A stretch of DNA of 64,000 bases from Cytophagaceae bacterium (GTDB lineage Bacteria; Bacteroidota; Bacteroidia; Cytophagales; Spirosomataceae): NCBI GenBank assembly GCA_016722655.1, contig JADKIR010000004.1:186001-250000 (forward strand). Reading direction: 5' to 3'. The notes beneath the pieces are model-generated. The model saw only the letters and a program-made list of their open reading frames with translations. It was not told the DNA's origin and searched no databases. This document shows, in pieces, positions 8,995 through 17,887 of this stretch. Each line of letters starts with the position of its first letter. Position 1 is the first letter of the stretch. The position numbers were made by a program, and so were the translations under genes.

Positions 8995-9408
8995 TCAAAT
9001 TGAAGCTAAATATTCTTCCGGATTCATTATTGGAATGTCAATTTTAGGAAAATCTCTTTGATTTCTTGTAATTATTACGTTTTGCTTTGATTCCATTGCC
9101 GAATAAAATTGCAAAGCATCCTCAAAATCCTTAAAATCTAAATCATTCAAAGCCAGATCAATAACTTTTTCAGATAATGAAATAACATCAATTAGCATTC
9201 TCAATTTCCTTAAAATTTGACGAGCCTCATTTATGGAAGTTTTCTTTGATAAAATATAGTTTAGGTTAGCAAAAGTTAATGAAGAAACCGAAATTGTAAT
9301 TTGCTTTTTTTCTGCTAAATAAAATATTTTGGAAGCATTGATATAGAATGGTAACCTTTTCTCTAGCAAATCCAAAACAATATTTGTATCCAAAAAGACT
9401 TTTTTCAC
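8995..9408 (-). CDS. PIN domain toxin (ribonuclease) of a TA pair
   Basis: 137 residues with the PIN fold signature: the N-terminal FLDTNIVLDLLEKR supplies the first catalytic Asp, the middle acidic residue is likely in ASKIFYLAEKK, and the later DFKDFEDALQ supplies the distal acidic cluster. PIN toxins are Mg-dependent ribonucleases that cut tRNA or rRNA. The start ATG overlaps the upstream antitoxin stop by 4 nt, a usual translational coupling in toxin-antitoxin operons. Confidence 0.88.
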   Translation of the reverse strand: MKKVFLDTNIVLDLLEKRLPFYINASKIFYLAEKKQITISVSSLTFANLNYILSKKTSINEARQILRKLRMLIDVISLSEKVIDLALNDLDFKDFEDALQFYSAMESKQNVIITRNQRDFPKIDIPIMNPEEYLASI

Positions 9409-9653
9409 TTGTATTTCTCTGTTAAAAAGTCTCTGTAATCATTCTTATAATTATCAGCAGAACCAGAACTAATAACTCCAGTTAAACTTTTTATTAGTGG
9501 CGATGATTCAAAATCTTCCTCGCTATTCTTTAAAACTAATGAACTGAGATATTTTTCAACCAAATTTGACAAACTTGTTTTTTGCTCTTTGGCATAAACT
9601 TTTGCTTTCTCGATTATATCTTTATCTGCAACTAAAGTGAGTTTGGTATCCAT
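9405..9653 (-). CDS. DUF6364-type antitoxin
   Basis: 82 residues starting at the ATG at 9653 (MDTKLTLVADKDII); an upstream in-frame TTG at 9662 is a poorer start. The N-terminal strand plus helix-turn-helix-like segment (KAKVYAKEQKTSLSNLVEKYL) is that of the DUF6364 family, ribbon-helix-helix-like partners of PIN toxins. The C-terminus is charged and probably binds the toxin. Direct repeats upstream could be its operator. Confidence 0.82.
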   Translation of the reverse strand: MDTKLTLVADKDIIEKAKVYAKEQKTSLSNLVEKYLSSLVLKNSEEDFESSPLIKSLTGVISSGSADNYKNDYRDFLTEKYK

Positions 9654-9665
9654 ATTATTCAATAA

Positions 9666-9696
9666 TTACACGTGCAATTTTAAATATTTTACACGT
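9666..9696. promoter_or_regulatory. Direct repeats before the toxin-antitoxin operon
   Basis: TTACACGT occurs twice, at 9666-9673 and 9689-9696, 23 nt apart, each followed after 0-2 nt by AATTT. It is placed just upstream of the antitoxin start, where an autoregulatory operator would be expected. Binding is an inference. Confidence 0.4.
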
Positions 9697-9727
9697 AATT
9701 TCAAAATATAAACAATAATTTCTTCTT

Positions 9728-10477
9728 TCACGGCTGCACACTTACGCTTGTCCAGCCACCGTCCACGATCAAAGTTTGGCCTGTAATGTGTTTAGCGGCG
9801 TCTGAGGTGAGGAAATAAACTGCCTGAGCGATGTCATCTACTGTTGCAGGGGAACCGATAGGCGTAATTTCAGACCAAACTTTCATGTATTCAGGATCTG
9901 AAAGGGTTCTTTCTGTCAAAGTTGCTCCGGGAGCTACGGTATTGACAGTGATACGGTGCGGAGCAAGCTCCACCACAAGGTTTTTGGCCAACATATTGAG
10001 GGCAGCCTTGGTCATGGCATACGCCGCCAGGTTTTTATGAGCCTGCACACCCACCACACTAGACATATACAAAATGCTCCCGCCATTGCCCTGGGCTATC
10101 ATTCTTTTGGCGGCTGTCTGGGTAAGAAAAAAACTACCTTTCAGATTAAGATTTATCACATTTTCAAAATCATCGACAGAAAAATCAAGGAATTCACCGA
10201 ACCTGGTAATGCCTGCATTGGCTACCAAAATATCAAGTTGACCAAAGTTTTCTATGGCTTTTTCGACCAAAAAATCATTGAATTCAGGCATAGAGCAGTC
10301 GCCAAAAACAGGAATACAGCTTTTTGGAACTAGTGCATTTACCTCGCCGGCGGCGGTTTTGCACAAGTCCACATCGATGTCGTTCAGAATAACCTGAATA
10401 CCGTTTTTTGCAAATAGTTTACAAATGGCGAGACCGATTCCCTGACCGGCACCCGTTACGATGGCTGCTTTATTCAT
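9728..10477 (-). CDS. SDR family NAD(P)-dependent oxidoreductase
   Basis: 249 residues, a classical short-chain dehydrogenase. TGAGQGIG at 8-15 is the dinucleotide loop, NAG at 87-89 the structural motif, and Ser140, Tyr153 and Lys157 the catalytic triad. The C-terminal ITGQTLIVDGGW is typical of FabG-like and sugar or 3-oxoacyl reductases. The Asp in LNDIDVD after strand 2 favours NAD over NADP. It stands alone and its substrate cannot be deduced. Confidence 0.88.
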   Translation of the reverse strand: MNKAAIVTGAGQGIGLAICKLFAKNGIQVILNDIDVDLCKTAAGEVNALVPKSCIPVFGDCSMPEFNDFLVEKAIENFGQLDILVANAGITRFGEFLDFSVDDFENVINLNLKGSFFLTQTAAKRMIAQGNGGSILYMSSVVGVQAHKNLAAYAMTKAALNMLAKNLVVELAPHRITVNTVAPGATLTERTLSDPEYMKVWSEITPIGSPATVDDIAQAVYFLTSDAAKHITGQTLIVDGGWTSVSVQP

Positions 10478-10570
10478 CGGGGTAAGTTTTTAGTAAAGAT
10501 TGGATTTTTCAGCATCAAATCAAAAAGTTTATTGATTTTGATGGATATTTGAAAAAAAATTTACCAAATT

Positions 10571-11029
10571 TTGGACACCGCAATCTTAAAAAAAGCTGCT
10601 AACTACTGTGTTTATCAGGAACGTACACATCAGGAAGTAAGAAAAAAACTTTCAGAATGGAAGGTTTTGGGTGACGAAGCCGAGGAAATTATTTCCTGGC
10701 TAATTTCCGAAAACTACCTGAATGAGGAACGATACGCAAAAGCTTTTGCAGGTGGAAAATTCAGAGTGAAAAATTGGGGCAAACTGAAGATTAATTTTGA
10801 ACTAAAAGCTCGCAGAATCAGTACCTACTGCATAAAATCGGGTTTGGCAGAGATTACCGATCAAGAATATCTGGAAAAAATCGATTTTTTGATAGATAAA
10901 AAAATGGCTGAATTAGGATTGCTGGAAAATCAATTTGAAAAATCAAATAAAGTTTTTAGATACCTCACCAGCAAAGGCTTTGAACCTGAATTGATTAATG
11001 ATAGTATCAGAAAAAAGTTGAAACTTTGA
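10571..11029 (+). CDS. recX: Regulatory protein RecX
   Basis: 152 residues, the normal size for RecX, which binds RecA filaments and limits their growth. The three-helix repeats are visible: KKAANYCVYQERTHQEVRKKL, LISENYLNEERYAKAFAGGK and the late LTSKGFEPELI. The only plausible start in the open frame after the stop at 10550-10552 is TTG at 10571; no ATG or GTG lies upstream. It is divergent from the SDR gene. Confidence 0.85.
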   Translation: MDTAILKKAANYCVYQERTHQEVRKKLSEWKVLGDEAEEIISWLISENYLNEERYAKAFAGGKFRVKNWGKLKINFELKARRISTYCIKSGLAEITDQEYLEKIDFLIDKKMAELGLLENQFEKSNKVFRYLTSKGFEPELINDSIRKKLKL

Positions 11030-11105
11030 AAATTATTGCAAGTAAAATTTAAACTTTAATTGCTTAGTCCTCGCAACCCGTTACTCGCTACTCATCACTC
11101 TCCTC
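11030..11105. repeat. Short degenerate pyrimidine-rich repeat
   Basis: Between convergent genes, about 11060-11105 contains near-copies of 'ttactcgctactcatcact'. It is very similar to units around 3045-3110, suggesting one class of spacer repeat in this genome. Confidence 0.4.
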
Positions 11106-11615
11106 TCACAGACTTTCCTTCTTAAAATGCCTGATCATTTGCCCATAGTCCATATTATGAATCAGCCCATAAATACACATATGGATGCGTTTTGATTTGG
11201 TTTCGAAAGTTTTTGCGGAATCGACCCAGTTGGAATAATACCGCTGATGGCTTTTTGGAAAAGAATTAAATTTTTCAAGTGCCTCGGGCTCAAGCTCGAG
11301 CGAAGCTAGTAAATCATCTGAAAGTGGCATTTCTTCAGTTTCTGCTTCCAAGCTTACCGGAATCTTATCTCCCAATTGCTTTTTGATATTTTTTCGCATT
11401 TCAGAATTAAGAGCAATTATGAAATTACCCTCTCCGATTGGTACAAGTGCCACTTGTCTGATGGCATATGGACCCAAATTCCCCTTGACCCGATAGGCCG
11501 TTTTGATTCCGGGTTTGATTTTTTGGGCTAAGTCAAAAGGTAAATCAATGTAATACCAGCCGGTTTTTTCTCCGTTTTTATCAAATCTCTTTATTTCAGC
11601 CTCAAACGCTACCAT
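11106..11615 (-). CDS. DUF1905 / YdeI domain protein
   Basis: 169 residues in two parts. Residues 1-90 match DUF1905, a small beta-barrel with FDKNGEKTGWYYIDLP at the start and the GEGNFIIALNSEMRKNI segment at its end. Residues about 108-165 match the YdeI/OmpD-associated helical region (LEKFNSFPKSHQRYYSNWV followed by RIHMCI). The function of this combination is unknown; proteins of this kind are cytoplasmic and common in Bacteroidota. Stand-alone gene. Confidence 0.8.
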   Translation of the reverse strand: MVAFEAEIKRFDKNGEKTGWYYIDLPFDLAQKIKPGIKTAYRVKGNLGPYAIRQVALVPIGEGNFIIALNSEMRKNIKKQLGDKIPVSLEAETEEMPLSDDLLASLELEPEALEKFNSFPKSHQRYYSNWVDSAKTFETKSKRIHMCIYGLIHNMDYGQMIRHFKKESL

Positions 11616-11752
11616 TGGCCTTTATTGGGTGTAAAATCTCAAAAATCAAGTACCTGACGGTAAAAATAAAAAAATATGCCCACCCCTCGAAATCTGCCAC
11701 TTAAAATAAATATTCCCCATTGAATAATTTTAGGCTTTGGATTAATGTATCA

Positions 11753-11779
11753 TTGAAATACATTTGTTGTATAATTTTG
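11753..11779 (+). promoter_or_regulatory. Promoter of sppA
   Basis: TTG at 11753-11755 and TAATTTTG at 11772-11779 match the Bacteroidota -33 and -7 (TAnnTTTG) elements with 16 nt between them. The sppA ATG is 25 nt downstream. Confidence 0.5.
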
Positions 11780-11803
11780 TAAAAAAATAAATTAAAAAAA
11801 TAA

Positions 11804-13570
11804 ATGAGGCAATTTCTTAAATATGTTTTGGCAACCATAGTCGGGATATTCCTATTTTCGGCATTGATGTTTATCGTTTTCATAGGTATAGGTTCTATGC
11901 TTTCCAGCGGTAGTGATGATGCTTTTGAAGTAAAGGCAAACTCAGTATTGAAGTTAGATTTAAATACCCAAATCACTGAGAAAGCAATCAAAGAAGACCC
12001 TTTTCAGGATATTTTTTCTAATGGCGAAAAGAAAACATCGTTGCACGAATTGAAAGAGGCAATAGAAAACGCAAAACTTGATCCCAATATCAAAGGAATC
12101 AGTATAAAACTCGAAACTCCGATGGTAGGTTATGCCGAATTGGCGGAAATTCGGAATGCATTGATTGACTTCAAAAAATCAGGCAAGTTTATATATACAT
12201 ATGCCGAAATTATGACCGAAAAGGCCGTGTATCTCTCAACAGTTGCCACAAAAAGTTTCATTAATCCAGCTGGTGGAATAGAATTCAATGGTCTGGATAC
12301 CGAGATTTCATTCATGAAAGGATTATTTGAAAAAATTGGAGTAAAGCCTGTGATTTTCCGTGTGGGAGAATTCAAAAGTGCCGTGGAGCCTTTCATCAGA
12401 ACCGACATGAGTCCCGAAAACAAAATGCAGGTTCAGGAATACTTAAACTCAATCGCCAATCATGTATATGACAATATCGCTGCTGCAAGGGGTATTTCGA
12501 GATCCGAAGTGGACAATATTTTGAATAAAGCTCTTATTCAGGAACCTAATGATGCTGTGAAATATAAAATCCTTACCGATGTGGGTTATGAAGACGAATA
12601 CGAAGCAGCGATTGCGAAAGCTCTTGGCTTGAAAAAAGACGAAAAGCCCGTTTATACTAAACTTGGTAGTTATAAAAATGCCAAAAAATATGTTAAAGAA
12701 GGTTCACGTGACAACAGAATTGCGGTGATTGTAGCTGAAGGTGATATCATGAGCGGGGATGATGAAAATGATGTGATTACATCGGAAGCTTTTATTAAAG
12801 AATTGAGAAAAGCCAGAAAAGACAAAAAAATAAAAGCTATAGTATTGAGAATCAACTCACCAGGTGGAAGTGCATTGGCCTCTGATATCATGTGGAGAGA
12901 GATAGAATTGACCAAAAAAGTTAAGCCTGTTATTGCTTCAATGGGCAACGTGGCTGCCTCAGGTGGGTATTATATGGCAATGGGTTGCGATACCATCGTG
13001 GCTCAGCCAACTACAATTACAGGCTCCATTGGGATCTTTGGGATGCTTTTCAATGCCAAAGAATTGATGAACAACAAACTGGGAATTACTTTTGATGGTG
13101 TAAAAACTCATGAATTTGCCGATTCTCCGGCTTTGACAAGAGAGATGTCAGATGCTGAAAAAATGATGATTCAAAACTCAGTAAATCGTGGTTATGAAAA
13201 ATTCACCTCAAAAGCCGCAGCCGGAAGACACATGTCGATTGAAAAATTGAAAGCTATTGCCAGCGGTCGTGTATGGACAGGTGAACAAGCCAAGAAAAAT
13301 GGTTTGGTGGATATTTTGGGAGGTATAGATGATGCCATAAAAGTAGCTGCCAAAAAAGCGAAAATTAAAGGAGATGACTATCAGGTTAAGTTCTATCCAT
13401 ATCCGAAGTCAGAATTTGAGCAGATTATGAACAAATTTGGCAAATCTCAGGAAGATGCTAAAATCAGAGAGTATCTGGGTGCTCTGGCTCCTTATGCCGA
13501 AGAAATAAAAAGCCTTCAACGCATGGAAAAACTTCAGGCAAGACTTCCGTATTCATTGGAAATTAAATAA
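11804..13570 (+). CDS. sppA: Signal peptide peptidase SppA, 67K type
   Basis: 588 residues, the long double-domain form of SppA, a membrane-bound serine protease that degrades cleaved signal peptides. One N-terminal membrane helix spans about residues 9-30. Lys191 in GEFKSAVEPF is the general base in the N-terminal half, and Ser386 in VAASGGYYMA the nucleophile in the C-terminal half, matching the Lys/Ser dyad split between the two domains in the E. coli enzyme. The gene is monocistronic with a strong terminator. Confidence 0.93.
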   Translation: MRQFLKYVLATIVGIFLFSALMFIVFIGIGSMLSSGSDDAFEVKANSVLKLDLNTQITEKAIKEDPFQDIFSNGEKKTSLHELKEAIENAKLDPNIKGISIKLETPMVGYAELAEIRNALIDFKKSGKFIYTYAEIMTEKAVYLSTVATKSFINPAGGIEFNGLDTEISFMKGLFEKIGVKPVIFRVGEFKSAVEPFIRTDMSPENKMQVQEYLNSIANHVYDNIAAARGISRSEVDNILNKALIQEPNDAVKYKILTDVGYEDEYEAAIAKALGLKKDEKPVYTKLGSYKNAKKYVKEGSRDNRIAVIVAEGDIMSGDDENDVITSEAFIKELRKARKDKKIKAIVLRINSPGGSALASDIMWREIELTKKVKPVIASMGNVAASGGYYMAMGCDTIVAQPTTITGSIGIFGMLFNAKELMNNKLGITFDGVKTHEFADSPALTREMSDAEKMMIQNSVNRGYEKFTSKAAAGRHMSIEKLKAIASGRVWTGEQAKKNGLVDILGGIDDAIKVAAKKAKIKGDDYQVKFYPYPKSEFEQIMNKFGKSQEDAKIREYLGALAPYAEEIKSLQRMEKLQARLPYSLEIK

Positions 13571-13588
13571 TTGAACTTTTTTTTCAAA

Positions 13589-13622
13589 AAGAAAGCCCGG
13601 AATTAAATTCGGGCTTTCTTAT
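13589..13622 (+). terminator. Rho-independent terminator of sppA
   Basis: The stem AAGAAAGCCCG pairs with CGGGCTTTCTT around an AT-rich loop, 19 nt after the sppA stop. The symmetric stem could also work for the convergent Uma2 gene. Confidence 0.8.
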
Positions 13623-13663
13623 TTGGGAATCTCTTAAAAAATATCAATTCATAGATTTTATTA

Positions 13664-14248
13664 TCAATCACTAAAAACCGCACTTAACTCAATCGAAAAT
13701 CCTTTCAAAACCAAAGAGTGCAAAACATCTTCTTCGATAAGCGGTCTATGGTTGGTAAAAATCCCGTTTTCAAGATGATATTGCCATACAATTTTTTCAG
13801 TGGGGTCAACAATCCAATATTCCTCAACACCAGCCTCCTCATAAAGTTTAAATTTATGTTTCATTTCTTTCGCCGTATTACCAGGTGATAGTATCTCCAC
13901 AATTAGTTCCGGTGCACCAGAGCATCCACGGTCATCGAGTTTAGTCAAATCACAAATAACACAGATATCAGGTTGAACAACCGTTTTCGCCAATTTATCA
14001 TCTTTCACACTTTCCAGTCTTACATCAAATGGTGCGTAAAAGACCTGACAAGAAGATAATTCAAGGGATTTTTGAATAGAAAACCCCAATTTAGAAGAAA
14101 TACGTTGGTGTTGTCTGCTTGGAGCAGGAGACATTTTCATGATTTTCCCACGCAACAATTCAACTCTTTCCTGAAATTTCCACGAAAAATAATCAGCATA
14201 AGAATACGTTTTGCTTAAATCCAACTGACTTAAACTTGTAATTTCCAT
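13664..14248 (-). CDS. Uma2 family protein (DUF820 endonuclease fold)
   Basis: 194 residues of the Uma2 family, which has a PD-(D/E)xK nuclease fold. Visible motifs are MSPAPSRQHQRIS, VVQPDICVICD (the PD strand), APELIVEILSPGNT (the E strand) and KFKLYEEAGVEEYWIVDP. Biological function is unknown; genomes often hold many copies. A second, clearly related copy lies at 58487-59113. Confidence 0.88.
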   Translation of the reverse strand: MEITSLSQLDLSKTYSYADYFSWKFQERVELLRGKIMKMSPAPSRQHQRISSKLGFSIQKSLELSSCQVFYAPFDVRLESVKDDKLAKTVVQPDICVICDLTKLDDRGCSGAPELIVEILSPGNTAKEMKHKFKLYEEAGVEEYWIVDPTEKIVWQYHLENGIFTNHRPLIEEDVLHSLVLKGFSIELSAVFSD

Positions 14249-14323
14249 ATCAATATGAATTATTGAAAAATACTTCCACGCAAAAAATTAATGTAAATAT
14301 AGCTATTTATGCACAAAAAATAA

Positions 14324-15661
14324 TCAATGCCCACTACCTTGCAACATTACTTCATCGTCACTTACTTTTGTAGTTTTTATCAATAAAGTGGCTAAAGCAG
14401 CCAAAAGCAACAATGTTCCGGCAAAAGTTATTGCATTTCTGGGGTCGTTACCGAGAAAATTCTTTAAAATTGCTCCAAAAGAAAGGGTCTGTAGTATCAT
14501 CGGAATCACAATCATCATATTAATAAGGCCCATATAAACACCATAACGTTCTTTGGGTATTTGGCTCACCACCATCAAATACGGAATTCCCATCATACTC
14601 GCCCAGCCTATCCCGAAACCTGTGATGGCCACAAATAGCAAATTTTGATTATGAATATTCGGAAAAAACAAAAATCCTACTCCCGCAAGCACCAAACAAA
14701 GAAAATGAACATATTTGGGTCCTATCCTTTTTGCAAAATATACCAAAGCAAACGCTGACAAAAACGTTACGATATTGTACCAGCCATTGACAAGGCCGGT
14801 CCAGCTGACGGCTTTTTCATATAAACCGGGATCAGATGCCGGAGTCGCATTCCAAACCGAAAGGGCGACACTTTTTGAGCTATTTTGCCAGTAACAAAAC
14901 AAAGCATACCATTGAAACAAATAAACCAAAGCCAGTTGCCACATCACTTTTGGCATATCCACAATCGCCGAAAATACATCGGTAAAAGGTGAAACCAGAT
15001 TAAGTGGCTCCGATTTCATTTTTCGCAATTCTTCTTCGGTGGGCGGAATTTCCTTTGTAGTACGCATACTCCACCAAATTGACCCTATTGAAAATACTGC
15101 TCCAATAAAAAACGAAGCATACACCCAGTTGGGCAAGGAACCAGTTTTCCCAATAAAAATCATTGGAAAAATAAATAGGGAAATATTAGCTAAAGTTTGA
15201 CCGAAACCAGTGAAAAAACTCTGAGCCTGAAAGCCCGTTGGCTGTTGATCAGAATTCAAAGTATCGGCAATAAACGCCCGGTAAGGCTCCATAGCTGTAT
15301 TGTTTCCCGCATCCAAAATCCAGAGTAAGCCGGCTGCCATCCACAATGCACTACTAAAAGGATAAGCCAATAAGGCCAGACTACACATGATGGCTCCTAT
15401 AAAAAAATACGGTTTTCTCCTCCCCCATTTTGGGCTCCACGTTTTATCGCTCAATGCCCCGATAATCGGCTGAATCAACAATCCGGTAACCGGACCTGCG
15501 AGATTAAGAATTGGTATTTCGTCGGGCGAAGCCCCCAACATGTCATAAATAGGGTTTACGGCACTTTGCTGTAAGCCAAAACTGTACTGAATGCCGAAAA
15601 AACCGACATTCATGTTGATAATACTGGCAAAAGACAGCCGTGGTTTGGGTAAATTATTCAT
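14324..15661 (-). CDS. MFS transporter, SLC45/sugar type
   Basis: 445 residues with about 12 membrane helices. The loop after helix 2 holds SPKWGRRKPYF, an RxGRRxP motif, and helix 4 is followed by AMEPYRAFIADTLN, both marks of the SLC45-like/GPH group of sugar (sucrose or maltose) transporters. The N-terminus QYSFGLQQSAVNPIY is also typical. Inner membrane, probably proton-coupled. No sugar-catabolic genes adjoin it, so the substrate is unclear. Confidence 0.85.
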   Translation of the reverse strand: MNNLPKPRLSFASIINMNVGFFGIQYSFGLQQSAVNPIYDMLGASPDEIPILNLAGPVTGLLIQPIIGALSDKTWSPKWGRRKPYFFIGAIMCSLALLAYPFSSALWMAAGLLWILDAGNNTAMEPYRAFIADTLNSDQQPTGFQAQSFFTGFGQTLANISLFIFPMIFIGKTGSLPNWVYASFFIGAVFSIGSIWWSMRTTKEIPPTEEELRKMKSEPLNLVSPFTDVFSAIVDMPKVMWQLALVYLFQWYALFCYWQNSSKSVALSVWNATPASDPGLYEKAVSWTGLVNGWYNIVTFLSAFALVYFAKRIGPKYVHFLCLVLAGVGFLFFPNIHNQNLLFVAITGFGIGWASMMGIPYLMVVSQIPKERYGVYMGLINMMIVIPMILQTLSFGAILKNFLGNDPRNAITFAGTLLLLAALATLLIKTTKVSDDEVMLQGSGH

Positions 15662-15818
15662 AGGTTCATTATAAGTATTTTTACAAAAGAAATTAAAAAA
15701 ATGACATTATAAAAACAGACTGAAACTTAATTGTCAATTATCACTTAAAATAAATTTTCCGAACAGAATTTAATGGTATTTAGCTGACGGTTTTGGCAAA
15801 AAGCCTTATTATTGCATC

Positions 15819-17233
15819 ATGAGCAATCGGGGTAATCATTTTTTCAACAAAATATTTCTTTACATATCTTTTCTTTTTTGATAGTTTTTGGTCAGAGTTT
15901 CGATGCATTGGCTCAGGAGAAATGTTTTGTAAATACCATAAAAATCGAAGGAAATAAAAGGACATATAGCTCTATTATACTTCGTGAAATGAGTTTTCAG
16001 CCGGGTGATTCTCTTGATATTTCCAAAATAACTGAACAAATAGACAGAAGCCGCCAAAATCTATCCAATACCAACCTTTTTTTAAATATCGACATTAGAT
16101 ATAGAGTTGAAAATAAAATTCTTGATGTCTATATTTTGGTAAATGAACGCTGGTATCTGATTGCATTACCAGAAGTATTACTAGCTGACCGCTCTTTTAA
16201 CGAATGGTGGTATGAACGCGGCCGTGACCTCAACCGGCTTACCTACGGTATCAATGCCAAACATTTTAACCTTACCGGCGGAAACGACCAGCTGAAACTG
16301 AGGGCCATGGGTGGTTTTATTCCATATTTTGAAATTTCCTACAGTAAACCATATATTGACAAACGGAAAAGGATTGGAATCAGAACAGGTGTTTTTTATT
16401 CTACACAAAGAACTATAGCCTATCGCACATGGAACGATAAGCTTGATTTTTTCAATACCGAAAACCGAATGCGGGAACGCACGGGAGGTTTTTTCGAACT
16501 CAGATTAAGAAATGCCCTTTACCACTTTCATTCTTTCAGCATAGCATATAGCAACAGTAAGATTTCTGATACGCTTTCCAAACTTAATCCCCGATATTTT
16601 GGAGAAAACAATTTGCGACAATCATTTTGGAGCTTTGCTTATGACTATCGTTTCGACTTGAGAGATAACCGGCAATATCCTCTCAAAGGACTCCTATATT
16701 TTTCTCAACTTTCGGGCACATGGGTAAAATCAGGTTATTTTCAAGCCAATTTATTTGCTTCTGTTTCATTTTTCAAACCATTAACCAAAAGATTTTTCTT
16801 CGAAACAAACCTGAGAGGAAAGATCAGCAACCCCAAAAAGCAACTTTACTCCACACTTCGCGGGCTTGGTTATGAAAATAATCTTGTGAGGGGCTATGAG
16901 CTATATGTAGTTGACGGTCAGCATTACGGAATCTTCAAAAATACAATAAGGTTTCAATTGGTCAAAACCGAAATGAGTCTGGCAAAATTTACCCGAATGG
17001 CACAATTCAAAACTTTACCAATCGCCATATATCCAAATATTTATTACGATCTGGGGTTTGTCAAAAATTACTATCCTGAGTTTTCAAACACACTTTTGGC
17101 CAACAAATTGCTGAAAGGTGGCGGCTTGGGAATTGACTACGTAACCTGGTACAATACTACCGCCCGCACTTATTATTCTATTAATCAAATGGGAGAAAAA
17201 AAGCTGTTTTTCGGAATTTTCAGAGAATTTTGA
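15819..17233 (+). pseudogene. POTRA/beta-barrel outer membrane protein (BamA/TamA-like), frameshift in signal peptide
   Basis: From 15878 on, the frame encodes a mature protein of about 440 residues. Residues after ALAQEKC form a POTRA-like domain (VNTIKIEGNKRTYSSIILREM), then a barrel with many amphipathic strands, GLGYENNLVRGYELYVVDG resembling the VRGY-type loop of BamA, and a terminal FGIFREF. No ATG exists in this frame; the first start-like codon is TTG 15878. However an ATG at 15819 in the +1-related frame encodes a good signal-peptide N-terminus (MSNRGNHFFNKIFLYISFLF) ending at TGA 15879, and one extra T in the T6 run 15874-15879 joins it to LIVFGQSFDALA, a complete signal peptide with an ALA cleavage site. 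So the gene is likely 15819-17233 with a one-base loss, or is translated from TTG. Confidence 0.75.
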
Positions 17234-17274
17234 AAATATCATAAACTATTATTTTTTAATTTATTAATTTTTTG

Positions 17275-17282
17275 TAAATTTG
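17275..17282 (+). promoter_or_regulatory. Probable -7 element for the 153-residue protein
   Basis: TAAATTTG matches TAnnTTTG and lies between the barrel gene and the next ORF. It suits transcript starts near 17289, before either possible start codon (TTG 17310 or ATG 17361). Confidence 0.4.
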
Positions 17283-17309
17283 GCATTGAACTATAACAAA
17301 AAGTAAAAA

Positions 17310-17771
17310 TTGAATTCCCTTAACCAACAAAAAGACACCAATCCAAAGAAAAAATCTAAAATGTCGCAATGGTGCGATAAAATTATCGGCACTAATGATG
17401 GAGATTTTAGAGGAGTGACAATAGGTCAGGATTTTGAGGCCATCCGAAAAATCGAAAAAATGAAACTTCTTGATGAAGGAGAAGATTTCATGACTTTCAG
17501 CTGCACAAATGATGATTTTGAACTTATTGATATCTCGTATTTTGGAAAAAATCAAAAACTTGACTCCATAAAAGTCAATGTTTATCTCAATCATCAGGCT
17601 GATTCCGAACTGCTCTTAAATGAAATGAAAACACAGTTTACAGAAAAATTCGGAATTCCGGTAATAGAAGGAGATGGGCTTTATTGGCATCACGACAGAT
17701 TGCACACGGTTTCTTTAAAAAACCGGTCTCATACCCTTGACAATGGCATAGTTATCACAATTGAGTGCTAA
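17310..17771 (+). CDS. Hypothetical cytoplasmic protein
   Basis: 153 residues if started at TTG 17310; 136 residues from the ATG at 17361 (MSQWCDKIIG), which is the more usual codon. No signal peptide or membrane helix. The centre has an acidic stretch and regular strands (FELIDISYFGKNQKLDSIKVNVYL) that suggest an alpha/beta fold. No family was recognised. It lies between the outer membrane barrel gene and mutL, apparently with its own promoter. Confidence 0.65.
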   Translation: MNSLNQQKDTNPKKKSKMSQWCDKIIGTNDGDFRGVTIGQDFEAIRKIEKMKLLDEGEDFMTFSCTNDDFELIDISYFGKNQKLDSIKVNVYLNHQADSELLLNEMKTQFTEKFGIPVIEGDGLYWHHDRLHTVSLKNRSHTLDNGIVITIEC

Positions 17772-17887
17772 ACAGAACTATTTGTCAAGATTTTTGCTAA
17801 ATAATTTACCGCTATAAGGTAGCTCACTTCTGGGAAATCCTAATAAAAATCACCAATTTTGCGGTTCGATTTTTTTAATTTTTCCCA

